A stretch of 64,000 bases of DNA. It comes from Candidatus Thorarchaeota archaeon. GTDB lineage: Archaea; Asgardarchaeota; Thorarchaeia; Thorarchaeales; Thorarchaeaceae. The translations under genes and the position numbers were made by a program. Positions 53,059 to 60,952 of the stretch are shown piece after piece; within the stretch, counting starts at the first letter, position 1; each line of letters opens with the position of its first letter. The notes under the pieces were generated by a model, which saw nothing but the letters and a program-made list of their open reading frames with translations, ran no database searches and had not been told where the DNA came from. Where the stretch lies: positions 1 to 64,000 of the forward strand of contig PRDJ01000010.1 in the NCBI GenBank assembly GCA_003345555.1, given 5' to 3'.

Positions 53059-54462
53059 TTGGATTTTAGACATCCGTATCTCCCGATCACACAAGAAGAT
53101 GAAAAGTTGATGCTCAAGTCGATTGGACGCGCATCAATGGAAGAGCTCTTCAGTACCATTCCGGAGAAATATCGACTGAGACGGGATCTCAAGATACCGG
53201 ATTCGCACAGTGAACTTGATGTTACACGCAGAATACAGGAGCTGGCCAATAAGAACCGGCCGATGGGAGACGGCCGAATATTCCTGGGCTCAGGAGTTGG
53301 ACTGCACTACATTCCTGCGGCTGTCCCTGCCCTTGCGGGAAGGTCCGAGTTTGTCACTGCGTACACCAGCTACCAACCAGAAATCAGTCAAGGCATGCTT
53401 CAAACACTGTTCGAGTATCAGAGCCTGATGGCAGAGATCCTCGATATTGATGTCGTAAACAGCAGCATGTATGACATGGCCAGCGGTATTGCGGAAGCAG
53501 CAAGGATGGCGGTTCGGGTTGCTACGCACCGTTCACGAATCTTAGTTCCTGGTACAATCAACCCACGCCACTACAAGGTGCTGTTGACCTATACAGAACC
53601 TGCCAATATCGAAGTCGAGAAAGTTGAATACGACTCGAAGACTGGCCTGATGTCAATAAGTGATCTCAAGTCGAAAATGGACGAAAATGCTGCAGGAGTC
53701 TACATTGAGAACCCGAGCTACTTGGGATTCATCGAGACTCAGGTTGATTCGATCAACAAGATTGTGCATGACGCGGGTGCGATACTCATTGCCGGCGTGG
53801 ATATTCTTTCGCTGGGCATAGTTAGGCCTCCAGGCAGCTATGGTGCTGATGTTGTTGTGGGTGAAGGCCAAGAACTTGGATTGCCCATGTCATATGGAGG
53901 TCCTCTTCTTGGAGTGTTCGGATGCAAGATGGATAGGAAGCTTGTCTACCAAATGCCAGGCCGACTTGTCGGCATGACGCGGACCATGGCGGAACCATAC
54001 GAGCGGGGTTTTGTGTTGACTCTGAGCCCTCGGGAGCAGCACATTCGCAGAGAGAAGGCTACTAGCAACATCTGCTCAAACGAGGCATTGGCAGCCGTAA
54101 CCAGCGCCATCTACCTTTCACTTCTCGGTCCCGCTGGACTAGACCAAGTCAGTGAGGCAATAGCTTTCAGGTCCAACTACGCGGCGAAGGAACTTGGTTC
54201 AATACCCGGCGTCGTGGCTCCCGCTATTGGGAGGTCTATTTGGAAGGAATTTGTTGTCAGATTCGAGAAAGGGCCGTCGGCTCGGGCCGTGCATGAAGGT
54301 CTTCTTGCACGGAACCTACACGGAGGCACGATTCTGACAGATGAATTCCCGGCCCTCGGTGAATCAATGCTATTCAGTGTTACCGAGGTGCACAGCAAGC
54401 CAATCATAGATGAGCTTGTCAAAACGGTTAAGGACATCGTGACACGAGGAGGTCGACGGTAA
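53059..54462 (+). CDS. gcvPA: Glycine dehydrogenase (decarboxylating) subunit 1
   Basis: 467 residues, TTG start. First half of split P protein: FRHPYLPITQEDEKLMLKSIG, GSGVGLHYIPAAVPALAGR, EFVTAYTSYQPEISQGML, and LGLPMSYGGPLLGVFGCK. It decarboxylates glycine with subunit 2, which carries PLP. Overlaps gcvPB by one base (TAATG), so translation is coupled. H and T proteins are not in the window. Confidence 0.96.
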   Translation: MDFRHPYLPITQEDEKLMLKSIGRASMEELFSTIPEKYRLRRDLKIPDSHSELDVTRRIQELANKNRPMGDGRIFLGSGVGLHYIPAAVPALAGRSEFVTAYTSYQPEISQGMLQTLFEYQSLMAEILDIDVVNSSMYDMASGIAEAARMAVRVATHRSRILVPGTINPRHYKVLLTYTEPANIEVEKVEYDSKTGLMSISDLKSKMDENAAGVYIENPSYLGFIETQVDSINKIVHDAGAILIAGVDILSLGIVRPPGSYGADVVVGEGQELGLPMSYGGPLLGVFGCKMDRKLVYQMPGRLVGMTRTMAEPYERGFVLTLSPREQHIRREKATSNICSNEALAAVTSAIYLSLLGPAGLDQVSEAIAFRSNYAAKELGSIPGVVAPAIGRSIWKEFVVRFEKGPSARAVHEGLLARNLHGGTILTDEFPALGESMLFSVTEVHSKPIIDELVKTVKDIVTRGGRR

Positions 54463-56027
54463 TGACTGGTCGTACTATCAGTGGCACTGGTCGTCAAGCC
54501 AAGTGGGACGAGCCCCTGATCTTTGAGAGGGCGACGCCTGGCGTTCTTGGGCATGTCCTTCCGTCTGTGGAAGATGGCATAAGAAGAGCAATTGGCTCGC
54601 TAGAAGCTATTCTTCCCAAAGAAATGCAGCGCGCTGAGAGTCCTAGACTGCCTGAGGTCTCGGAACTGCAGGTCACGCGTCACTACACACGACTGTCTCA
54701 GATGAATTTCGCAGTCAATGTTGGAACCTACCCACTCGGAAGCTGTACGATGAAGTACAACCCGGCCGTGAACGACTGGGCTGCCGCGAATCCGGGCTTC
54801 TCTCTTCTTCATCCGTTACAGGATGTTACAACAGTGCAGGGCGCATTGGAAGTGATGTGGGAACTTGAGCAGTGGTTGGCAGAGATAACTGGGATGGACG
54901 CAGTGACACTCCAACCAGCTGCAGGAGCTCATGGAGAACTCACAGGCGTTCTCATCATGCGACAGTACCACAAGTGCGTGACGAATGAGTGCAGCCAGCG
55001 AAATGAGATGCTGATACCTGATGCAGCTCATGGCACGAATCCGGCCTCTGCAGCTATGGCCGGATACAATGTTGTCGTAGTGCCTTCGAACAAGGATGGC
55101 CTTGTTGATCTTGACGCGTTGAAGAGCGCGGCGGGTCCACACACTGCCGGTCTCATGCTCACCAATCCGAACACGATTGGGCTATTCGAAAGCAACATCG
55201 AAGAGGTTGCCGGGATTGTGCACGATGCAGGCGGGCTGCTCTACTATGATGGTGCCAATTTCAATGCCATCGTAGGAGTTGTCAGACCAGGCGACATGGG
55301 GTTCGATGTTGTGCATCTGAATCTTCACAAGACGTTCTCAACGCCTCACGGAGGCGGCGGCCCCGGTGCTGGCCCTGTGGGCGTCAAGCAGAATCTTGCG
55401 GAGTTCCTGCCGGTGCCGCGTATCGTCCGAAAGAAGGATGGTGCGTTTGACTTGAAGTACGACCTTCCTCGTTCAATCGGGAAGGTTCATGGCTTCTACG
55501 GCAATTTCGGTGTTCTCCTCCGAGCCTACTCGTACATATACACGATGGGCCGACAGGGGCTCAAGAGGGCATCCGAGACAGCAGTTCTCAATGCCAACTA
55601 CTGCGCCTACCATGTCAGCCGCATTCCCGGGTTCAGTTTGCCCTATTCCCAAGATGCACCACGAATGCACGAGTGTGTCGTTTCTGCTGAAAGCCTCAAG
55701 GCCGAGACAGGAGTCGCAGCTATGAATGTGGCCAAGCGCCTCTTGGATTACGGAGTTCACGCTCCGACAATCTACTTCCCTCTGATAGTACCTGAGGCAT
55801 TGATGATTGAGCCCACTGAATCTGAATCAAAGCAGGAAGTTGACGCGCTTATCGACAGTATTCGACAGATATCCGAAGAAGCGCATCGAGACCGTGAGAC
55901 AGTAATGAATGCACCACATTCCACAGCACGTGGACGCCTTGATGAATACAGAGCCGCTCATCCAAAAACGTTGACTCTATCATGGCGCATGCATCTAGCA
56001 CGCGGTCAAGAGGAAGATGACAGCTAG
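54462..56027 (+). CDS. gcvPB: Glycine dehydrogenase (decarboxylating) subunit 2
   Basis: 521 residues, ATG shared with the upstream stop. PLP-lysine at residue 290 in NLHKTFSTPHGGGGPGAG; also DAAHGTNPASAAMAGY and YPLGSCTMKYNP. Together with GcvPA makes the glycine decarboxylase that loads aminomethyl on lipoyl-H protein. Lipoyl synthesis may use the LipS-like radical SAM gene at 7023. Confidence 0.96.
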   Translation: MTGRTISGTGRQAKWDEPLIFERATPGVLGHVLPSVEDGIRRAIGSLEAILPKEMQRAESPRLPEVSELQVTRHYTRLSQMNFAVNVGTYPLGSCTMKYNPAVNDWAAANPGFSLLHPLQDVTTVQGALEVMWELEQWLAEITGMDAVTLQPAAGAHGELTGVLIMRQYHKCVTNECSQRNEMLIPDAAHGTNPASAAMAGYNVVVVPSNKDGLVDLDALKSAAGPHTAGLMLTNPNTIGLFESNIEEVAGIVHDAGGLLYYDGANFNAIVGVVRPGDMGFDVVHLNLHKTFSTPHGGGGPGAGPVGVKQNLAEFLPVPRIVRKKDGAFDLKYDLPRSIGKVHGFYGNFGVLLRAYSYIYTMGRQGLKRASETAVLNANYCAYHVSRIPGFSLPYSQDAPRMHECVVSAESLKAETGVAAMNVAKRLLDYGVHAPTIYFPLIVPEALMIEPTESESKQEVDALIDSIRQISEEAHRDRETVMNAPHSTARGRLDEYRAAHPKTLTLSWRMHLARGQEEDDS

Positions 56028-56103
56028 GCTCTGTCCGGTTTGGCTCGGGCCGATTAAATTTCACCGAAAGCGTTAGAGGCTCAAAGGAGATCTTGCAGTA
56101 GCA

Positions 56104-56475
56104 ATGAGAATTGAGAAGAAAGCCGGGCGCCACTCCATAATTCTGGATGCGAGCGCTATTGGCCGGGATCTGTTGGTCGTGATTTATGGTGGCGATGAAC
56201 ACCACATAGGCGCAGTTACGGTTGCATATCCGACAAAAAGCCCGAACAGGGGGGACACAACGGTAAGCCTCAGTTCGATAGGTATGCCGGGTCACAAAGA
56301 CTACATCTTAGCTAACTCGGCCGCAGAGAGAATATGTCATGCACTAGGTGTTGTCACGACAGTCGTGGCTGGAATTCACATGGACAATGCGTCACGAGAC
56401 GAGATTGAGGGGGCTGTGAAGACGGCAGGTCTCATGGTGGATGAGATGATATCTCTGCACAAGAGGTCCACCTAG
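56104..56475 (+). CDS. LpdD-like prenyl-FMN/chaperone-type protein
   Basis: 123 residues. LVVIYGGDEHHIGAVTVAYP, DTTVSLSSIGMPGHKDYILANSAAERIC and VVAGIHMDNASRDEI are the pattern of LpdD-like proteins, recorded with gallate decarboxylases and as possible prenylated-flavin chaperones. No decarboxylase gene (UbiD) is nearby, so the role is open. AAAGGAG 14 bases upstream of the ATG is rather far. It precedes a MoaD-like gene by 21 bases. Confidence 0.65.
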   Translation: MRIEKKAGRHSIILDASAIGRDLLVVIYGGDEHHIGAVTVAYPTKSPNRGDTTVSLSSIGMPGHKDYILANSAAERICHALGVVTTVVAGIHMDNASRDEIEGAVKTAGLMVDEMISLHKRST

Positions 56476-56496
56476 AGAAACGATGGGGCAAGCACG

Positions 56497-56778
56497 ATGC
56501 GTATTACGTTCAAATCCTTCGGCCAGCTACGAAGAATTCTTGGCAATCAGTCATTGGAGGTTGATGTGCCCGAAGGGTCTACAGTAAGAAGGGCAATCGA
56601 GAAAGTGATCGCACTTGGGGGACCAGATTTGGAACGTTATATTATGGATGGGAATCGCATCTCTGGAAATCTGATATTGCTGCTAAACAAGAGAGATATC
56701 GACACGCTTGCCGGGGAAGATACGGTAGTAAAAGGCGGGGATGAACTGGCTGTATTGCCTCATGTGCAAGGCGGGTAG
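56497..56778 (+). CDS. MoaD/ThiS-like ubiquitin-fold protein
   Basis: 93 residues, ending in Gly-Gly. Ubiquitin-like beta-grasp: MRITFKSFGQLRRILG, VDVPEGSTVRRAIEKVI, LILLLNKRDID and DELAVLPHVQGG. The GG end takes AMP and then sulfur or forms isopeptide bonds. It could be a molybdopterin/tungstopterin sulfur carrier (needed by AOR) or a SAMP-like modifier. It ends 6 bases before the e-MtaB ATG, which itself is a sulfur-inserting enzyme, so sulfur relay to tRNA is another idea. Confidence 0.85.
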   Translation: MRITFKSFGQLRRILGNQSLEVDVPEGSTVRRAIEKVIALGGPDLERYIMDGNRISGNLILLLNKRDIDTLAGEDTVVKGGDELAVLPHVQGG

Positions 56779-56784
56779 TTGCAC

Positions 56785-58074
56785 ATGGACTTCAAGTTCT
56801 ATCTTGAGACCTATGGCTGTTCTCTGAATTCCGCTGACTCCGATCTTATTATGAGTCAGATGAGGAGAATGGGGGCAACCCGCGTCGACCGAGCAAGAGA
56901 GGCAGACGTTCTCATTATCAACACCTGCGGCGTAAAGGAGCGAACAGAGAACAGAATAATCTACAGAATTGAGGAACTGTCTCATCAGGGGGCTCCCTTA
57001 GTTATCGCAGGCTGTCTGCCTAAGATATCCTTTGAACGAGTGAGACAAGCAGATTCCCGGTTTGCAGCTATTATCGGTCCTCAGTCAATAGCAGCAATCC
57101 AGCCAATCATCAAGCGCGTCCTTGAGGGTGAACGGGGCGTCGTTAATTTGGACGCAGACTCCGCCTCGAAGTTGAGCTCATTTGAAGGACCACCCGGCGG
57201 CGTTGTGTGCACCGTGCCAATCTGCGAAGGATGCCTTGGGCATTGCGCCTATTGTGCAGTCAGGCTTGCCAGAGGGCATGTTAAGAGCTACAGGACATCC
57301 GAGCTACAGCGGGTGGTCGAGCGCTGCGTGCATCAAGGATATCGTGAGATACGCTTGACCGCTCAGGACGTCTCGGCTTTTGGACATGACACCAATGAGA
57401 ACCTTACAGGATTACTTAGAGCCTTGGACACTATTGAAGGCCAACATGTCTTTAGGCTCGGCATGTTGAATCCGAATCTTCCTAGTGACAAACTGCATGA
57501 ACTACTTGACGTAATGAAGTCCGACCATTTCTTCAAGTTCTTCCATATTCCTCTGCAATCGGGGAGCGACCGGATACTTCGTGCAATGGGCCGAGACTAC
57601 TCGGCTGCCGATTGGATGTCTGTTGTACAGTGCATTAGACGGGTCTTTCCTGGTGCGACACTTGCTACAGACATCATCGTGGGTTTCCCGGGAGAGTCGG
57701 AAGATGATTTTCAGGAAACAGTCGGTATTATCGAGAGTACGACTCCTGAGATAGTGAACATATCGAAGTACGGTGACCGTCCCGGGACCCCAGCATTTGT
57801 ATCGTCTGACAAAGTGAACACATCGGTTAAGAAAGCAAGGAGTCAAAGACTATCCATTGTCCGTGTTAAGTCGGCTCTCGAGGCGGACAATTCTTGGATT
57901 GGCTGGACTGGTCGCGTGATTGTCACAGAGGCTGGGCCAAGAGGCGGGGTTGTCTGTAGAAACTGGGCATATCGACGAATAGTAATCCACGAATCAGTGT
58001 GCTTGGGCGAAGATATCGAGGTTCGCATAGTTTCTGCCAATAGAACCTATTTCACGGGAGCGCCTCTGCCCTGA
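56785..58074 (+). CDS. tRNA t6A methylthiotransferase, e-MtaB/CDKAL1 type
   Basis: 429 residues from the ATG at 56785 (a TTG six bases earlier is possible). MiaB-type order: N-terminal Fe-S domain with ETYGCSLNSADSD, INTCGVKERTE, IAGCLPK; radical SAM centre CEGCLGHCAYC; TRAM domain at the end. It adds methylthio to t6A37 of tRNA. Follows the MoaD-like gene; its last 28 bases overlap the convergent oxidoreductase gene. Confidence 0.95.
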   Translation: MDFKFYLETYGCSLNSADSDLIMSQMRRMGATRVDRAREADVLIINTCGVKERTENRIIYRIEELSHQGAPLVIAGCLPKISFERVRQADSRFAAIIGPQSIAAIQPIIKRVLEGERGVVNLDADSASKLSSFEGPPGGVVCTVPICEGCLGHCAYCAVRLARGHVKSYRTSELQRVVERCVHQGYREIRLTAQDVSAFGHDTNENLTGLLRALDTIEGQHVFRLGMLNPNLPSDKLHELLDVMKSDHFFKFFHIPLQSGSDRILRAMGRDYSAADWMSVVQCIRRVFPGATLATDIIVGFPGESEDDFQETVGIIESTTPEIVNISKYGDRPGTPAFVSSDKVNTSVKKARSQRLSIVRVKSALEADNSWIGWTGRVIVTEAGPRGGVVCRNWAYRRIVIHESVCLGEDIEVRIVSANRTYFTGAPLP

Positions 58075-59060
58075 ACAGTGATATCAAGAACCTTCCCTGA
58101 CTTTGCGCTCGCCCTCGCGGCTTCCACAATGCGCAGGGCCGCGACACCATCTTCGAGTCCTACTTTCGGTGCTGCATTGGTCTCTATGCATTTCAGGAAG
58201 TCGTTCACCACTTCCTGCGCTGGTTCGCCGTATGCCTTTATGGTGAGACCCCTCTCAGGGAGCTGCAATGACCTGCTGTCAGAAGAAGGCGCCTGATCCA
58301 TATCCTGCACCGTTATAATCTGGGCAAACAAATCCAGCACAAGCGTTCCTTTTGTTCCGGAAATGTCCATGTATCTTCTTCTTCCTGCATACTGCCTTGA
58401 CAGGTGGAAGGTATGCTCGGTGCCGTTCTCGAACTTGACGATGACCGTAGCAACGTTCAAAATCCCGCCTTCGGAATTACACTGAGCATAGAGCTTTGCT
58501 CGACCTGTGCTTATCCTGGCCATTATGTCGAAGTCGTGCACACCTATGTCTTCGAGAACGTCGCCAAGTGACGGAAGCCTAGATGCTTGGACAAAACCTC
58601 TCCTATCATGGACAACGTTCCTAGGTGTGCCAATAGCACCCGACTGTATCAGAGACAATGCACGATCGACCACAGGATTGTAAACCTCGGAATGAGACAC
58701 GACAGTTGCGATGTTTCTGGAGCGCAACAAGCCTGCTACTCTGTTTGCGTCCTCAAGATTGCTGGCAAGTGGTTTCTCAATGAGTAGTCCCTTGACCGAG
58801 TCGTAGTTCTTGACTATCTTCTCCGTAATGGCTGCGTGTGTGGGTGTGGGAGTAGATATTATGACTGCATCCAGTTCTGCATCCTCGATCATGGACTCGA
58901 AATCATCGAACGCTTTCACATTGTATGTGGCTGCGATTTTCTTCGCTTTCTCGAAATCACTGTCTGCAATTGCAGTGAGCGCCCGCATGTTCCCGAGCAC
59001 TCTGGCATGAATCTGACCCATGCTGCCGACGCCGATAATCCCAATCCTTGCTGCGACCAT
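58047..59060 (-). CDS. Gfo/Idh/MocA-family oxidoreductase
   Basis: 337 residues. N-terminal Rossmann fold ARIGIIGVGSMGQIHARVLG, the EKP motif in GLLIEKPLASNL, and LEDIGVHDFDIMARIST downstream where the catalytic region lies. It oxidises or reduces a sugar or related compound with NAD(P); the substrate cannot be named. ATG with AAAGGAG eight bases upstream, and a TATA-like CCTTTATAGG near 59103-59112. Two palindromes upstream of the TATA box may bind a regulator. Confidence 0.9.
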   Translation of the reverse strand: MVAARIGIIGVGSMGQIHARVLGNMRALTAIADSDFEKAKKIAATYNVKAFDDFESMIEDAELDAVIISTPTPTHAAITEKIVKNYDSVKGLLIEKPLASNLEDANRVAGLLRSRNIATVVSHSEVYNPVVDRALSLIQSGAIGTPRNVVHDRRGFVQASRLPSLGDVLEDIGVHDFDIMARISTGRAKLYAQCNSEGGILNVATVIVKFENGTEHTFHLSRQYAGRRRYMDISGTKGTLVLDLFAQIITVQDMDQAPSSDSRSLQLPERGLTIKAYGEPAQEVVNDFLKCIETNAAPKVGLEDGVAALRIVEAARASAKSGKVLDITVQGRGAPVK

Positions 59061-59115
59061 GACTTAGGCTCCTTTGGGCTATGCCTTTGGGATAGCGCAT
59101 ATCCTTTATAGGTTC

Positions 59116-59145
59116 CCCCGCGGGGCATTCTCTTCTTGTCAAGAA
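59116..59145. promoter_or_regulatory. Tandem palindromes upstream of the Gfo/Idh/MocA gene promoter
   Basis: CCCCGCGGGG (59116-59125) is a perfect 10-base palindrome about 6 bases from the TATA-like element, and TTCTTGTCAAGAA (59133-59145) is an odd palindrome around one central base. They lie upstream of the minus-strand gene that starts at 59060. Likely operators, target regulator unknown. Confidence 0.4.
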
Positions 59146-59246
59146 CGCCAAGGCGTATCCGTGTTAGGTTTCAATTCTGCATTCCCAGTTTGCGCTCTAC
59201 AGTATAATGGATGATTGATGGATGTCATATGAGTTCAGAAGTGGTC

Positions 59247-59334
59247 TGGTGCGGAGGGAGGGATTTGAACCCTCGAACCCCTGCGAGACAGGCGCCTCAG
59301 GCCTGCGCCTTTGACCTGGCTTGGCAACCTCCGC
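59247..59334 (-). tRNA. tRNA-Leu(GAG), no intron, CCA encoded
   Basis: Acceptor GCGGAGG/CCTCCGC, discriminator A, CCA encoded (59247-59249). Anticodon stem CAGGC/GCCTG, loop CTGAGGC gives GAG. Long variable arm of 14 bases, typical of Leu. T arm GAGGG-TTCAAAT-CCCTC. A minus-strand TATA-like GATAAAAAG is about 45 bases upstream at 59378-59386. Confidence 0.95.
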
Positions 59335-59767
59335 AAAGAATGCAATGCCTGAACAAGCTCAGAGCCATGTGCGGCACTTTTTATCTTTTCGGCAGTTGCC
59401 ATGCCCTTCCACTATAGATGCTTCTATCTGTCCGACGATAACAGCAGGATTGAAAGAAGAACGAAACATTAGATATGAAAGTGCTCGGCCACGAGGCCGG
59501 GTTATGTTCGATTACCTTGTGGCCGCCGCGTACCACTCGAAAGGAGGGAGTGGTCTTTCCCGCTTGTTCTTCTGTTCTTCCTTCTTGTTATGCTTCACTG
59601 CATTTCACCTCCGCCCTCCTGCTCCGGGAAGTTGCTGCCTGAATGTTAAGAAGGCTGATGAAGTGTGCAGAGATTCTGCCCGATATCTGGAGAAGATGTT
59701 TGTCGTGTCCTCGGTCCGCCTATGAGCGCCGTTGCTGCAGATGTTGGACCTTGACCAAGAAGTGAGA
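59335..59767. other. 433-base gap between two tRNAs
   Basis: Between tRNA-Leu and tRNA-Thr. The plus-strand frame crossing it (59321-59725) has an odd, cysteine-rich composition and starts inside tRNA-Leu, so I do not accept it. The only supported element is the minus-strand small ORF at 59512-59598 with its ribosome binding site. A hairpin ACCACTC/GAGTGGT (59532-59538 with 59548-59554) falls within that ORF. I do not recognise RNase P RNA, 7S RNA or a C/D box RNA here. Confidence 0.5.
59512..59598 (-). CDS. Candidate 28-aa basic protein with perfect Shine-Dalgarno
   Basis: GTG at 59596-59598 is preceded by GGAGGTGA (59605-59612 on the plus strand, six-base spacer), the full complement of the 16S rRNA 3' tail, the longest match I found in the window. 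It encodes 28 residues: a Lys/Glu/Gln-rich start (MKHNKKEEQKNKRERP) followed by LPPFEWYAAATR, and a TAA stop. The Pro-Pro-Phe-Glu-Trp-Tyr end is unusual and looks structured. It lies in the gap between two tRNA genes on the same strand. Not recognised; no domain can be assigned. Confidence 0.45.
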   Translation of the reverse strand: MKHNKKEEQKNKRERPLPPFEWYAAATR

Positions 59768-59879
59768 TGGAGCCTCCGGCGGGAATTGGACCCGCGACTT
59801 TCCGCTGTTTTGGCCTACAGGTTGTCATGTTGCTGCAAAGCTTACGAGGCGGACGCTATAGCCACTAAGCCACGGAGGC
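59768..59879 (-). tRNA. tRNA-Thr(CGT) with intron, CCA encoded
   Basis: Acceptor GCCTCCG/CGGAGGC, discriminator U as usual in Thr tRNA, CCA encoded (59768-59770). Anticodon stem TCCGC/GCGGA; CTCGTA gives CGT. Exons about 59843-59879 and 59771-59806, intron about 59807-59842 (36 bases). T loop is TCCAATT, with C in place of the near-universal T55. TATA-like CTTTATTAG on the minus strand near 59909-59917, then a 13-base palindrome AACCGG-T-CCGGTT (59894-59906). Confidence 0.9.
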
Positions 59880-59944
59880 CTGACTTAGCCGAAAACCGGT
59901 CCGGTTCTCTAATAAAGGTTTATCATCAATCAGTGAAGGAAGTT

Positions 59945-60952
59945 ATGGAGGCATGGTTGTTGACAATCCGTGACGTGGGCGAGCGCGATTTCATTGCGAG
60001 TATAGCAAGCATGGTCAAGCAAGTAAAAGGCGCACGGCTTGAATTTGACGACGATGCGTCAGACATACCTCTTGCTGGCGGAACTCACATGGTTGTCAAG
60101 GTTGATACTTTCAATAGTGGGTCAGACTGGTTACCTGGCATGACCGAGGCCCAAGCCGGAAGGAAGACTGCAGTCTTGGTAATCAGCGATCTCGTGACGA
60201 AGGGTGCAACTCCAATCGCAAGCATGCTGTCACTGTGTGTCCCACCAGACCGCGATGCAGCTGGAGTCCAGGACATGATTCGGGGATTCTCCCAGTATTG
60301 TGTGCAAAGCGGGGCGAGTTTCGTCGGCGGTGACATGGGTCTCTCGTGCGAGACAGTCCTTACCGGCGTAGGACTGGGCACTGCACCTAGTAATGGAATT
60401 GTTCCGAGGGGCGGAACGAAGAAGGGCGACATTATCGCAGTAACCGGACTATTTGGGTTGACATCTGTCGCATTCAGAATACTGTTGGATGGTTTGGACG
60501 CTCCGAATCCATTGAAGGCGATGGCTCTCGCTGCAGCTTACAAACCCGAGCTTGACCTGACGCTAGTACGGATGCTTGCGAAGGAAGGGGCAATCACTGC
60601 ATCAATGGACAGTAGTGATGGCCTTGGAATCACGCTCAATACAATGGCTGCACACAGTCAGCTTTCTTTCGACATAGAGCAGCTTCCAGTTGCCCAAGGC
60701 GTCTCGGAGTTTGCGGAAGCGAACAACATCGGCCTTCTCGACTTGATTATGCGCGGCGGAGAGGAATTTCGTATTGTACTTAGCTTGCCCATCGACAAAT
60801 GGGACAAAGCAGTATCCATCGCGAGAAGAGCCCGCGCCGAGCTCATTCCTATCGGACACGCGCAAGATGGCAGCGGCGTGACGTGGAAGAGCCCTAAGGG
60901 TCCAATAACCATCCCTATGAAGGGTTACGATGACTTCAGGGAGTGGAGCTAG
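59945..60952 (+). CDS. thiL: ThiL-like (AIR-synthase/PurM superfamily) kinase
   Basis: 335 residues from the ATG at 59945, with AAGGA four bases upstream; the longer frame to 59732 passes through tRNA-Thr. PurM-fold: FDDDASDIPLAGG, VVKVDTFNSGSDWLPG, GRKTAVLVISDLVTKGATP, GGDMGLSCETVLTGVGLG, MDSSDGLGITLN and RGGEEFRIVL. These are ThiL-like motifs (thiamine phosphate to thiamine diphosphate), but the acidic DDD is also in other PurM proteins, so the substrate is inferred. Next gene starts immediately after the stop. Confidence 0.8.
   Translation: MEAWLLTIRDVGERDFIASIASMVKQVKGARLEFDDDASDIPLAGGTHMVVKVDTFNSGSDWLPGMTEAQAGRKTAVLVISDLVTKGATPIASMLSLCVPPDRDAAGVQDMIRGFSQYCVQSGASFVGGDMGLSCETVLTGVGLGTAPSNGIVPRGGTKKGDIIAVTGLFGLTSVAFRILLDGLDAPNPLKAMALAAAYKPELDLTLVRMLAKEGAITASMDSSDGLGITLNTMAAHSQLSFDIEQLPVAQGVSEFAEANNIGLLDLIMRGGEEFRIVLSLPIDKWDKAVSIARRARAELIPIGHAQDGSGVTWKSPKGPITIPMKGYDDFREWS

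Noticed and set aside
59532-59554. Hairpin ACCACTC/GAGTGGT read as a terminator
   Set aside because: It lies inside the candidate 28-codon ORF and no T-run follows on the minus strand.
59321-59725. 134-codon plus-strand frame
   Set aside because: It begins inside tRNA-Leu and has an odd cysteine-rich composition; no ribosome site.
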